A DNA stretch of 14,574 nt from Halobacteriales archaeon SW_5_68_122 (GTDB taxonomy: Archaea; Halobacteriota; Halobacteria; Halobacteriales; Haloarculaceae). The position numbers were made by a program, and so were the translations under genes. The DNA lies in the NCBI GenBank assembly GCA_003022815.1, contig PXSL01000029.1, positions 1-14,574 on the forward strand, in the 5' to 3' direction. Below are positions 1 to 6,854 of the stretch, one piece after another (the stretch's first letter is position 1; each line of letters begins with the position of its first letter). Under the pieces are notes generated by a model that was not told where the DNA came from, searched no databases, and worked only from the letters and a program-made list of their open reading frames with translations.

Positions 1-225
1 CTGGCCTTCCCGTTCCGGCGGGTCCGCCGGCGAAGCCTCCACATGGTCTGTGTCCCGTTCGACATCGACGCCGTCTGGCTGGTCGACGGCGAGGTCCGGC
101 AGGTGCGTCGGCTCCCGGCGTGGACCGGACTGGACTGGGCGCGAGCCGACACCGTCGTCGAGCTGCCGGCCGGGGCCGCCGACGGCGTTGAGACCGGCGA
201 TACCGTTCGCGTCGAGGGGCTGTGA
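1..225 (+). CDS. DUF192 family protein, C-terminal part (partial at window start)
   Basis: The reading frame is open from base 1 and ends at TGA 223-225, so only the last 74 residues are present and the real start lies outside the window. Seen: the stretch HMVCVPFDIDAVWLVDGEV followed by LPAWTG, then RADTVVELPAGAAD and a closing GDTVRVEGL. This order (Met-x-x-V-x-F-x-I/L-D-x-V-W, then a Glu-Leu-Pro-Ala-Gly turn) is the usual C-terminal half of DUF192 proteins, small single-domain proteins of unknown biochemical role that are common in haloarchaea. No signal peptide can be judged because the N-terminus is missing. The ATG at 43 is internal to the domain and is not the likely start. The gene is separated from leuA by about 90 nt of non-coding DNA and is probably a separate transcription unit. 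Confidence 0.8.
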   Translation: MAFPFRRVRRRSLHMVCVPFDIDAVWLVDGEVRQVRRLPAWTGLDWARADTVVELPAGAADGVETGDTVRVEGL

Positions 226-291
226 CCGCTCAGAGCCGGGGCCGAGCGCGGACTGGGACGATTCCTGCGCCAACCCGCAGGTTCATACGTC

Positions 292-297
292 CCCCCG
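292..297 (+). promoter_or_regulatory. TATA-like element upstream of the leader ORF and leuA
   Basis: TTCATA lies about 21 nt before the ATG at 316 and about 110 nt before the leuA GTG, in otherwise GC-rich DNA. With usual archaeal spacing, transcription would begin close to position 320, at or just inside the short ORF. That would leave leuA with a leader of nearly 90 nt, unusual for haloarchaea. The match to a TATA box is weak, so this is an inference from spacing and composition. Confidence 0.3.
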
Positions 298-315
298 TCG
301 TCGTGTGTGGTACCC

Positions 316-396
316 ATGCAACCCGATGCCGACGAGGATAGAGTAAGTCGCCGCGAGGCGGCTGGTCGAGAAATCCGACCGCTCGTCACGCACTGA
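316..396 (+). CDS. Putative 26-residue leader peptide upstream of leuA
   Basis: An ATG at 316 opens a 26-codon frame ending at TGA 394-396, ten bases before the leuA GTG. The peptide is charged (start MQPDADEDRV, end REIRPLVTH) and contains one Ile, one Leu and one Val close together near its end. The frame begins near the predicted transcription start, as a leaderless haloarchaeal mRNA would. Its stop codon overlaps a GAGGA ribosome-binding sequence for leuA, so translation of the short ORF could be coupled to leuA. No protein family is recognised. It could equally be a chance ORF: at this length in GC-rich DNA that is quite possible. Conservation upstream of other haloarchaeal leuA genes would be the deciding evidence. 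Confidence 0.3.
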   Translation: MQPDADEDRVSRREAAGREIRPLVTH

Positions 397-399
397 GGA
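395..399 (+). promoter_or_regulatory. Shine-Dalgarno sequence that fixes the leuA GTG start
   Basis: GAGGA at 395-399 lies seven bases before the GTG at 407, the normal spacing for pairing with the 3' end of 16S rRNA. It overlaps the stop codon of the short upstream ORF (TGAGGA). Most other genes here appear leaderless, so a spaced GAGGA is notable and supports GTG 407 as the start. Confidence 0.45.
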
Positions 400-406
400 T
401 TCTCCC

Positions 407-1999
407 GTGGCCGACCTGTTCGGTGACCATCCAGCGACGGCTCCCCTCGACGACCGCGACGTACGGTTCCTCGACACCACCCTGCGCGATGGCGAACAGG
501 CGCCGGGCGTCTCGCTTTCGCCCGACGAGAAGGCAGACATCGCCCGCGAGCTCGACGCCGCCGATATCGACGTCATCGAGGCCGGCAGCGCCTGCACCGG
601 TCCCGGCGAGCGGAAGACCATCTCCCGGGTCACCGACCTCGGCCTCGAGGCGCGGGTGACAAGCTTCGCACGCGGCGTCGAAGACGACATCGACCTCGCC
701 GTCGAGTGCGACGTCGACGGCGTGAACCTCGTGGTGCCGGCCAGCGACCGCCACGTCGAGCGGAAGGTCGGCACCACCCGCGAGGCGGTCGTCGAGCGGA
801 CGGTCGAACTCGTCGAGTACGCTAAGGAGTACGGCCTGTGGGTCGAGGTGCTCGGCGAAGACGGCTCCAGGGCGGACCTCGGCTTCCTTGAGGAACTGAT
901 GGGCGCCGCCGTCGACGCGGGCGCCAACCGGATATGCGCGCCGGACACCGTTGGCCATGCCACCCCTGACCGGACGCTGGAACTCTACTCGCGGCTCTCG
1001 GAGCTGGGGCCGACGTCGACCCACACCCACGACGACCTCGGCCTGGCCGTGACGAACGCGCTGGTCGGGGTCGCCGCCGGGGCCGACCTCGTCCACGGCA
1101 CCATCAACGGCATCGGCGAGCGGGCCGGCAACGTCGCCCTCGAGGAGGTCGCAATCACCTTAGAGCACGGCTACGGCGTCGAGACGGTCGACACCGGAAA
1201 GCTCTACGACCTCGGGCAGCTGGTATCGACGACGACCGGCGTGCCGCCCGCGCCGAACAAGGCCGTCGTCGGCGAGAACGCCTTCACCCACGAGTCCGGC
1301 ATCCACACCGACGGCACCCTGAAGGACGACGCGATGTACGAGCCGTACCCCCCGGAGAAAGTGGGCAGACAGCGCCGGCTCGTCCTCGGCAAGCACGCGG
1401 GCCGGGCCGGCGTCGAGGCCGCCCTCGCCGAACACGGCGTCAACGTCGACGACGAGAAACTGGGCGAGGTGGTCGCCCGGGTCAAGGAGTTGGGCGAGCG
1501 GGGCAAGCGTGTCACCGACGCCGACCTGCTGACGGTCGCCGAGGAGGTCCAGGGCCGCGAGCGCGAGCGCCGCGTCAAACTCCTCGATCTGACCGCCGCC
1601 TCCGGCAGCGGCACGCCGACGGCGTCGGTCCGACTGGCGGTCGACCGCGAGGCGCTGGGCGCCTCGGGACGGTCGAACGGCGCGTCGTCGGAGCCGCGAG
1701 GCACGGAGGAGCGGGTCGCCTCCGGCACCGGCAGCGGTCCCGTCGACGCCGCCATCGCGGCCGTCCGGTCGGCGCTCGGCGCCACTGCCGACGCGCAACT
1801 CGACTCGTATCACGTCGACGCCATCACCGGCGGCACCGACGCCGTCGTCACCGTCGAGGTGGAGATGTCCCGCGACAACCGCACCGTCACCGTCACGGCC
1901 TCCGACTCCGACATCACTACCGCCTCCGTGCGCGCGATGGTCGACGCGCTGGACCGTCTGCTCGCCGACGAGGCGACGCCCGCCCTCGCCGACGACTGA
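407..1999 (+). CDS. leuA: 2-isopropylmalate synthase / (R)-citramalate synthase family protein (LeuA type)
   Basis: A 530-residue protein starting at GTG 407, with GAGGA seven bases upstream. It condenses acetyl-CoA with a 2-keto acid (2-ketoisovalerate for leucine, or pyruvate for isoleucine via citramalate) in the cytoplasm. Seen: the catalytic-domain signature [12 protein letters not shown] at residues 23-34, the metal-binding HTHDDLG at 206-212, NGIGERAGN at 234-242, and the [11 protein letters not shown] motif of the post-barrel region. The C-terminal part (roughly 380-515) looks like the LeuA dimer/allosteric domain, which in this family binds the feedback inhibitor. A Ser/Gly-rich insertion of about 20 residues near 415-440 looks like a disordered linker. 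The residues do not let me choose between isopropylmalate and citramalate synthase. No ilvBNC or leuCDB genes follow, although in Haloferax, as I recall, leuA heads that cluster. It converges on the methyltransferase gene, with 18 bases between the two stops. Confidence 0.88.
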   Translation: MADLFGDHPATAPLDDRDVRFLDTTLRDGEQAPGVSLSPDEKADIARELDAADIDVIEAGSACTGPGERKTISRVTDLGLEARVTSFARGVEDDIDLAVECDVDGVNLVVPASDRHVERKVGTTREAVVERTVELVEYAKEYGLWVEVLGEDGSRADLGFLEELMGAAVDAGANRICAPDTVGHATPDRTLELYSRLSELGPTSTHTHDDLGLAVTNALVGVAAGADLVHGTINGIGERAGNVALEEVAITLEHGYGVETVDTGKLYDLGQLVSTTTGVPPAPNKAVVGENAFTHESGIHTDGTLKDDAMYEPYPPEKVGRQRRLVLGKHAGRAGVEAALAEHGVNVDDEKLGEVVARVKELGERGKRVTDADLLTVAEEVQGRERERRVKLLDLTAASGSGTPTASVRLAVDREALGASGRSNGASSEPRGTEERVASGTGSGPVDAAIAAVRSALGATADAQLDSYHVDAITGGTDAVVTVEVEMSRDNRTVTVTASDSDITTASVRAMVDALDRLLADEATPALADD

Positions 2000-2017
2000 T
2001 GGGCCATTAGTTCGAGG

Positions 2018-3043
2018 TCAGAGCGGTTCGTGGGTCGCCGACAGTCGGAGCGGCTCCTCGCCGACCCGCTCGAGGCTCTCGACCGTTGGGAGCCGTATCT
2101 CCCGCTCGCTTTCGGTCACGACGCGGGTGTCGTAGTGTCGCGCCTCGTAGTTGACCGTCTCCCCGTTGTCGGCGACGAACTCGCGGTGCCGTTCGAGCCG
2201 CTGGCGTGCACGCTCGGCCGACAGCGCCGGCGCCTCGGCCGCCCGTTCGGCGAAGGCCGCCGCCAGCTCGGGGTCCTGCTCGACGCCGAGCGAGGACCGT
2301 CCCTCGAAAAGCGCCGCCAGCGAAGTGGTGCCGGTGCCGACGAACGGGTCGAACACCGTGTCGCCGCGGACGGAGTACATCCGTATGAGCCGCAGCGGCA
2401 CCTCTAGCGGGAACGCCCCCGAGCGCTCCCGGCGGCCGTCGTCGATGTCCTGTCCGGTGCCGCGAATCTCCCAGCAGTCGGAGAACCACTCGTTGCGCTC
2501 CTCCCAGAAGAACGCCGACGCGTAGCGGTCGGCGTCGTTCGGCGGGAACGCGCGGGTGCCGCCCTTCCGGAATAACAAGACGTGCTCGTGCTCCAGGGTC
2601 GCGTAGGCGTTGGTCGGCAGCGTCCCCGACCCCATGAACTTCGCGGTGCTGTTGGTCGGCTTCCGCCAGACGACCCCCGGCAACTGCTGGAGACCGAGCG
2701 CGGACAGCGCCTCGACGACGCGGGCGTGGTTGGGGTACAGCCGGAACGCCCCGTCGAGGCGCCGGGTGGCGTCGCCGACATTGACCGCGACGATGCCGCC
2801 CTCCCGGAGGGCGTCGACGACCCGCTCCCAGACGTCGTCTAGGAGGGTGTGCATGGCCTCGAAGGCGGTCTCGCCGTCGCCCGTCGAGAGCGCCTCGGCG
2901 GCCGCGGGGCTCCGGGCGGCGAACGTCTCGTCCCACATCTCCACCATCGGGTACGGCGGCGAGGTGACCACGAGGTCGACGCTCCCGGTGTCGACGCCGG
3001 CCTCGCGGGCGTCCCCGACCCGTATCTCGTGGGTCGTCCTCAC
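2018..3043 (-). CDS. zim: DNA methyltransferase, probable N4-cytosine CTAG modification methylase (Zim type)
   Basis: I place the start at GTG 3043 (VRTTHEIRVGDARE), giving 341 residues. The open frame extends further upstream, but that sequence is non-homologous and antisense to the divergent gene. Seen: the catalytic motif TSPPYP near residue 25, and the AdoMet-binding DPFVGTGTT motif in the C-terminal third. Catalytic motif before AdoMet motif, with SPPY rather than DPPY, is typical of beta-class amino-methyltransferases of the N4-cytosine type. The overall sequence (PMVEMWDETF, NVGDATRRLDG, WRKPTNSTAKFMGSG, FFWEERNEWFSD) matches what I recall of the orphan haloarchaeal CTAG methylase, HVO_0794 in Haloferax volcanii. 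No restriction endonuclease gene is adjacent, which fits an orphan methylase. In H. volcanii the aglD gene (HVO_0798) lies close to HVO_0794, and an aglD homolog is divergent from this gene here. CTAG specificity is inferred from family resemblance. Confidence 0.8.
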   Translation of the reverse strand: MRTTHEIRVGDAREAGVDTGSVDLVVTSPPYPMVEMWDETFAARSPAAAEALSTGDGETAFEAMHTLLDDVWERVVDALREGGIVAVNVGDATRRLDGAFRLYPNHARVVEALSALGLQQLPGVVWRKPTNSTAKFMGSGTLPTNAYATLEHEHVLLFRKGGTRAFPPNDADRYASAFFWEERNEWFSDCWEIRGTGQDIDDGRRERSGAFPLEVPLRLIRMYSVRGDTVFDPFVGTGTTSLAALFEGRSSLGVEQDPELAAAFAERAAEAPALSAERARQRLERHREFVADNGETVNYEARHYDTRVVTESEREIRLPTVESLERVGEEPLRLSATHEPL

Positions 3044-3133
3044 AGGAAGTGGTGTTCCGGACGGGTAAGGTGTCTTGCGGTCCGTTCCCGGAAGACAGAA
3101 ACTTGATACGCGGGCCTGCCCGACACACGGCCG
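3044..3133. promoter_or_regulatory. Divergent promoter region between zim and aglD
   Basis: Ninety bases separate the two divergent starts. On the plus strand an AT-richer stretch at 3099-3109 (AACTTGATACG) is centred about 28 nt before the aglD ATG. On the minus strand the complement of 3061-3070 (CCTTACCCGT) lies about 23 nt before the zim GTG. Both fit leaderless haloarchaeal transcripts. I see no Shine-Dalgarno sequence before either start. Confidence 0.4.
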
Positions 3134-4817
3134 ATGACCGACCGGGAGGTGAGCGTCGTCCTGCCCGCCTACAACGAGGCGGACACCATCGAACACACCG
3201 TCGAGGTGACGCTCGAGACGCTCGCTTCCTTCCTGCCCGCAGGCGCCTTCGAGATCATCGTCGCCGAGGACGGCTGCAACGACCGGACGCCCGACATCGC
3301 CGACCGGATGGCCGACGCCGACGACCGGATTCGGCACGTCCACAGCGACGAACGGCTCGGCCGGGGCGGCGCCCTGGAACGGGCCTTCCGCGAGAGCCAC
3401 GGCGACGTGCTGGCCTACTTCGATACGGACCTCGCGACGGAGATGAAGCACCTCGAGAAACTAATCGAGTCCGTCCGCACCGAGGGGTACGACATCGCCA
3501 CGGGGTCCCGGCGGATGCCGGGCAACGAACAGGAGCGAAACCCCGAGCGGGGCGTCGCCTCTACCGGATTCAACTCGCTGGTCCGGCTGTTCCTCCGGTC
3601 GCCGATGTACGACCACCAGTGCGGGTTCAAAGCGTTCGACCGCGGGGCGCTATTCGCGCTACTCGAAAACGTCGAGGACGACCACTGGTTCTGGGACACC
3701 GAGGTGTTGGTCCGCGCTCAGCGGGCCGGCTACGACGTCCGGGAGTTCCCCGTCGAGTGGGCGCCGAAGGGTGACACGACGGTCGACCTGGTCCGGGATG
3801 TCTTCGGGATGGGCAGTCAGATACTCCGGCTGTGGTGGCAGGTGGCCGTCAGTCCGCGCCTCGACCGCCGGGTGACGACGGCCGCGGGGACGCTGCTCGT
3901 TCTCGTCGCCGTCGCGCTGATGACGGTGTATCTGGACCCCTCGGCGGTACTCGACGCCGTGGGCAGTGCCGACCCGGCGCTGGTCGGCCTCGCAACGCTC
4001 GTGTACCTGCTGTCGTGGCCGCTCCGGGGCCTCCGGTACCGGGACATCCTCGCGGAGCTCGGCTACCGCGAGCGGGTCGGCTTCCTCACTGGGGCGGTGT
4101 TCATCAGTCAGACGGGCAACCTCGTCTTCCCGGCCCGACTCGGCGACGGGGTCCGAGCCTACGTGGTGAAGGCCCGCCGCGACATCCCCTACCCGTCCGG
4201 ATTCGCGTCGCTGGCCATCGAGCGGGTATTCGACCTGCTGACCATCGCGGCGCTTGCGGGCGGGACGTTCATTGCGCTCGCGGTCGCCGGCGTCGACGTG
4301 ACCGCCATCGGCGCGGCCGGGGAGTCGGGCGGCGCCGAGCGGAGCGGCCGGACGGCCGTCTACGTCGCCGGCGGCGTCGGGGCCGCCGCCGTCGCCGCCG
4401 TCGGCCTCATCGTGGCGACGGCCCGCTCGGACCGGAACCTCGTGCGGGCCACGCTCGGCCGGGTCAGCGACGACTCCTACGTCGAGTACGTCGCGGGCGT
4501 CGTCGAGCGGTTCGCCGGCGGCCTGGGAACTCGTCGCCGTCGGCTTCTTCGCCGTCAGCGTCGGCAACCTGGCGAAGGTGCTGCCGCTGTCGCCGGGCGG
4601 CATCGGCCTCTACGAGGGGGCGTTCACGCTCATCGTGGTGGCGCTGACGCCGGTGCCGGCGGCCGTCGCGCTGTCGGCGGCCGTCGTCGACCACGCCGCC
4701 AAGAACGTCGTCACCGTCGTCGGCGGCGTCGCCTCCACGCTGCTGTTCAACATCTCGCTGACCGCGGCCGTCGAGGAGTCCCGCGACGTCGAGGATGAGA
4801 CGGCCGCTTGCGAGTGA
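3134..4817 (+). pseudogene. aglD: AglD-like dolichol-phosphate glycosyltransferase with flippase-like membrane domain, frameshifted
   Basis: The N-terminal 230 residues are a GT2 (dolichol-phosphate mannosyltransferase-like) domain: SVVLPAYNEADTIE at 7-20, AEDGCNDRT at 44-52 and the metal/nucleotide-binding DTD at 97-99. Hydrophobic segments from about residue 255 onward form a lysylphosphatidylglycerol-synthase/UPF0104-type membrane domain. This is the AglD architecture; in Haloferax volcanii AglD charges dolichol phosphate with the mannose that ends the S-layer N-glycan. The frame from ATG 3134 stays homologous to about 4523 (VERFAGGL), then becomes an Arg-rich nonsense tail. The true C-terminus continues in another frame from TGG 4524 (WELVAVGFFAVSVGNLAKV, then LPLSPGGIGLYEGAFT) to TGA 4815-4817. 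From memory of the family, about 45-50 residues including a membrane segment are missing at the join, so this looks like a deletion rather than a one-base slip. The recoverable sequence is about 560 residues; I recall 626 for AglD. An assembly error is possible. Confidence 0.75.
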
Positions 4818-4989
4818 GTGTATAAACTGACCGCACATCGTCGGAGATTCCGGCGCGAGAGGGGTTCTCCCGAATCGACGCGCGGAAATAACGAAAAGAT
4901 TAAACAACTTTCGTACGTTCGTTTAATATCGATAGCTGACCGGGTCTTTTCGGGGTGTCCCCCCTGCCTGGTAGCACCCGCCCAGTAGC
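4818..4989 (+). promoter_or_regulatory. AT-rich tfb promoter region with inverted repeat
   Basis: This 172-base gap is the most AT-rich part of the window. TTAAAC at 4900-4905 and GTTTAA at 4921-4926 form a six-base inverted repeat with a 15-base spacer containing CGTACG. TTTAATAT at 4922-4929 is the best TATA candidate and would start transcription near 4952, giving a leader of about 40 nt. A second TATAAA at 4821-4826 lies just after the aglD stop. The repeat overlaps the TATA candidate, so a repressor or TFB itself could act here; this is inference. Confidence 0.45.
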
Positions 4990-5887
4990 ATGAACAAGCA
5001 CACACGAACGCGAACGACCGATGAGGAAACGGAAACCGAACGAGACGAGCGTGCCGGCTGTCCGGAGTGCGACGGCGACCTCGCCGCCAGCGGCGCCGAG
5101 ACCGTCTGCCAGAGCTGTGGCCTCGTGGTCGAGGCCGACGAAATCGACCGGGGGCCGGAGTGGCGGGCCTTCGACAGCGCCGAAAAGGACGAGAAGTCCC
5201 GCGTCGGCGCCCCAACGACCAACATGATGCACGACAAGGGACTGTCGACGAACATCGATTGGCGCGACCAGGACGCCTACGGCAACTCGCTGGATGCCCG
5301 CCAGCGCCAGAAGATGCAGCGCCTCCGGAAGTGGAACGAGCGCGCTCGGCCTGCCGGAGAACGTCCGCGAGACCGCCAGCGTCATCTACCGGCGCGCGCT
5401 CGACGAGAACCTGCTGCCCGGACGCTCCATCGAGGGCGTCGCCACGGCGTCTGTGTACGCCGCCGCCCGGCAGGCCGGCGTCCCGCGGAGCCTCGACGAG
5501 GTGTCGGGCGTTTCCCGCGTCGAGAAGAGCGAAATCGCCCGCACCTACCGGTACGTCATCCGGGAACTCGGCCTGGAGGTCAAGCCGGCCGACCCCGAGA
5601 GCTACGTGCCGCGGTTCGCCAGTGACCTCGAACTGTCCGACGAGGCCGAGAACCGCGCCCGGAAGCTACTCCGGAACGCCAAGGAGCAGGGCGTCCACTC
5701 CGGGAAGTCGCCGGTCGGACTCGCGGCCGCCGCGGTGTACGCCGCCTCGCTTCTGACCAACGAGAAGACCACCCAGGCGGCCGTCTCCGAGGTGGCCGAC
5801 ATCTCGGAGGTCACCATCCGCAACCGGTACCACGAACTGCTGGAAGCCGAGCAGGGCCTCGCGGCCGGAGCGAACTCCAGGTGTTGA
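4990..5887 (+). pseudogene. tfb: Transcription initiation factor TFB, internally deleted and frameshifted
   Basis: TFB is the archaeal TFIIB homolog that bridges TBP-bound promoter DNA and RNA polymerase. Seen in the first frame (ATG 4990): a zinc ribbon with C24, C27, C40 and C43 (CPEC and CQSC), then the linker EWRAFDSAEKDEKSRVGAPT and RQKMQRLRKWNER up to about 5343. After that the frame is nonsense. From about 5339 a different frame carries the cyclin core: SALGLPENVRETASVIYRRA, SIEGVATASVYAAARQAG, and a second repeat with SPVGLAAAAVYAA and SEVTIRNRYHELLEAE. In intact haloarchaeal TFBs about 20-25 residues stand between KWNER and the ALGLPENV block, forming the first helix of cyclin repeat 1; they are absent here. 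The join sits at the perfect palindrome GAGCGCGCTC (5338-5347). The last residues (GLAAGANSRC) run into pcc1 on the other strand. Haloarchaea usually carry several tfb genes, so losing one could be tolerated, but an assembly error is also possible. Confidence 0.8.
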
Positions 5888-6083
5888 GGCCGGCCCGCAG
5901 CGCCACCAGGTCGTCGGCGCCGACATCGACCCGGACCGCGGCGCCGTCGCGGAAGACCGCCGCCGCGGACCTGTCGCCGTCTATCTCGCCGACCTCCTGG
6001 GAGACGGCCGCGGCGACGAGGCCGGCGGCGTCGCTGTCGGGGTAACGGAAGGTCAGCGTGGCCGCGTGCGGACGGTCAGTCAC
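5811..6083 (-). CDS. pcc1: KEOPS complex subunit Pcc1, with an abnormal C-terminus
   Basis: A 90-residue frame from GTG 6083. Pcc1 is the small dimerisation subunit of KEOPS, the complex that installs threonylcarbamoyl on A37 of ANN-decoding tRNAs. Seen: ATLTFRYPD near the start, VGEIDGDRSAAAV at 31-43 and the conserved LRAGLNTW at 62-69. Family members normally end with a short hydrophobic helix soon after LNTW. Here the remaining 21 residues are Arg/Pro-rich (start SSLRPRGPARLP) and are simply the antisense of the tfb 3' end, with which the gene overlaps by 77 bases. The natural last residues therefore appear to be replaced, probably by a deletion joining the two 3' ends near 5865-5885. It follows rpoP by 13 bases and is the last gene of the rpl37ae-rpoP-pcc1 unit. 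Confidence 0.75.
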   Translation of the reverse strand: MTDRPHAATLTFRYPDSDAAGLVAAAVSQEVGEIDGDRSAAAVFRDGAAVRVDVGADDLVALRAGLNTWSSLRPRGPARLPAVRGTGCGW

Positions 6084-6096
6084 GAGAAGAACGGCG

Positions 6097-6231
6097 CTAC
6101 TGTACGTTGACTTCCTTGATGTCGCGGCTCCGCTCCTTCAGCAGGACGCGGTGGCCGCAGTACGGACAGCGGACGCCGCCGTATTCGTCGAGTTCGACGT
6201 CGCGCTTGCAACGGGAGCACTTGTAGCTCAT
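6097..6231 (-). CDS. rpoP: DNA-directed RNA polymerase subunit P (RpoP/Rpb12)
   Basis: A complete 44-residue protein from ATG 6231 to TAG 6097-6099. RpoP is the small zinc-ribbon subunit of archaeal RNA polymerase, corresponding to eukaryotic Rpb12. Seen: [19 protein letters not shown], then [18 protein letters not shown], giving the metal-binding cysteines C5, C8, C22 and C25. Length and motif spacing are normal for the family. It lies three bases after the L37Ae stop and 13 bases before pcc1, so the three genes are almost certainly co-transcribed from the promoter upstream of rpl37ae. Confidence 0.95.
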   Translation of the reverse strand: MSYKCSRCKRDVELDEYGGVRCPYCGHRVLLKERSRDIKEVNVQ

Positions 6232-6234
6232 GTC

Positions 6235-6498
6235 TTACGCCTCGTCTTCGCCGAGGGCGGCGCGAATCGACCGCGTGACGGTCTTGCCGGCCGGCGTCTC
6301 CGGACGGTAGGCGCCGCCGGTGAACGTCTCGCCGGTCTTCTCGTTGACCCAGATGCCCGTGCCGACGCGCTTGACGTCGTCGCCGTCGACCTGTGCGTTC
6401 TCGGTGTCCTCCTCGATCTCGGCGACGCGGCGGCGGGCGACCCGGCCGTATCGGGCCCCGAACCGCCCGGCGCTACCGGTCGAACCTCGTTCGGCCAT
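6235..6498 (-). CDS. rpl37ae: 50S ribosomal protein L37Ae (eL43), variant lacking zinc-binding cysteines
   Basis: An 87-residue protein from ATG 6498 to TAA 6235-6237. L37Ae (eL43) is a large-subunit ribosomal protein normally built around a CxxC...CxxC zinc ribbon. Seen: the typical start [20 protein letters not shown], then [24 protein letters not shown] and an acidic end. Where family members carry CPxCG and CxxC, this protein has AQVDGDD and [12 protein letters not shown], so there is not one cysteine in the sequence. The flanking motifs are well aligned, so this is substitution rather than deletion. It may be a zinc-independent version of the kind known for other ribosomal proteins. It heads the rpl37ae-rpoP-pcc1 operon. 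Confidence 0.9.
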   Translation of the reverse strand: MAERGSTGSAGRFGARYGRVARRRVAEIEEDTENAQVDGDDVKRVGTGIWVNEKTGETFTGGAYRPETPAGKTVTRSIRAALGEDEA

Positions 6499-6524
6499 AG
6501 TATTGTATTATCGGCCCAGCGGAT

Positions 6525-6531
6525 GGATAAA
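6525..6531 (-). promoter_or_regulatory. TATA box of the rpl37ae-rpoP-pcc1 operon
   Basis: Read on the minus strand this is TTTATCC, centred about 30 bases before the rpl37ae ATG at 6498. Standard archaeal spacing puts the transcript start near 6502, so the mRNA would be nearly leaderless. A further AT-rich stretch (ATAATACAATA) lies between the box and the start. Confidence 0.6.
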
Positions 6532-6590
6532 CCCCACGTTTCCGCCTGCTCGGGCGACATCCATTTGTCGCCGGCCGCTAAACCTCGGGC

Positions 6591-6854
6591 ATGGCATCGA
6601 GCGGCACGGCCGACCGACTCGTGGTGTCGTACCCGGCCGACCTCAGCGACTGGGGCCGGATGCAGGTCGAGAAGCCCTCATTCCGGGCGTTCCTCCGGAA
6701 GACCCGCGAGCGCGCCGACCCCGGCGACGTCTGGGAGGAGTTCGTCGGCGTCGGCTGTTGTGGCGACACCCTCGACGTGCCGCTGCGGGTCGAGTCCGTC
6801 GAGAGGCCGCCCCGGACTAGTCGCGGAACCCCGCCTTCGCCAGCGCGTCGTTGA
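6591..6854 (+). CDS. Small conserved-looking haloarchaeal protein, C-terminus probably replaced
   Basis: An 87-residue frame from ATG 6591. Seen: RLVVSYPADLSDWGRMQVEK, then SFRAFLRKTRERADPGDVWE and EFVGVGCCGDTLDVPLRVES with a Cys-Cys pair at about 59-60. This resembles small uncharacterised haloarchaeal proteins with a GVGCCGDTLD signature; I know no function for them and assign none. No signal peptide or membrane segment is visible, so it is probably cytoplasmic. After VERPP the remaining dozen residues are Arg/Pro/Ser-rich and antisense to the end of the DUF2103 gene, which it overlaps by 38 bases. Family members that I recall are longer, so the natural C-terminus may have been lost by a deletion near 6810-6820. 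It is divergent from rpl37ae. Confidence 0.6.
   Translation: MASSGTADRLVVSYPADLSDWGRMQVEKPSFRAFLRKTRERADPGDVWEEFVGVGCCGDTLDVPLRVESVERPPRTSRGTPPSPARR

Noticed and set aside
283..1096. Two long minus-strand open frames opposite leuA
   Set aside because: They are antisense to an intact leuA, Ser/Arg-rich or low-complexity, with no recognisable motif; GC-rich DNA gives long shadow frames.
2007..3128. 373-residue Arg/Gly-rich minus-strand frame overlapping the methyltransferase
   Set aside because: It is the shifted frame of the methyltransferase gene, whose motifs (TSPPYP, DPFVGTGTT) are in the other frame.
3044..3451. N-terminal extension of the zim frame to 3451
   Set aside because: The extra 136 codons are antisense to the conserved GT2 domain of aglD and have no methyltransferase features; GTG 3043 is the better start.
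3659..4603. 314-residue minus-strand frame opposite aglD
   Set aside because: Charged low-complexity shadow of the membrane domain; no motif.
4520..4817. Programmed frameshift or an intron as explanation for aglD and tfb
   Set aside because: No slippery run or intron-like boundary is seen, and conserved residues are missing at the joins, so frameshifting alone could not restore the proteins.
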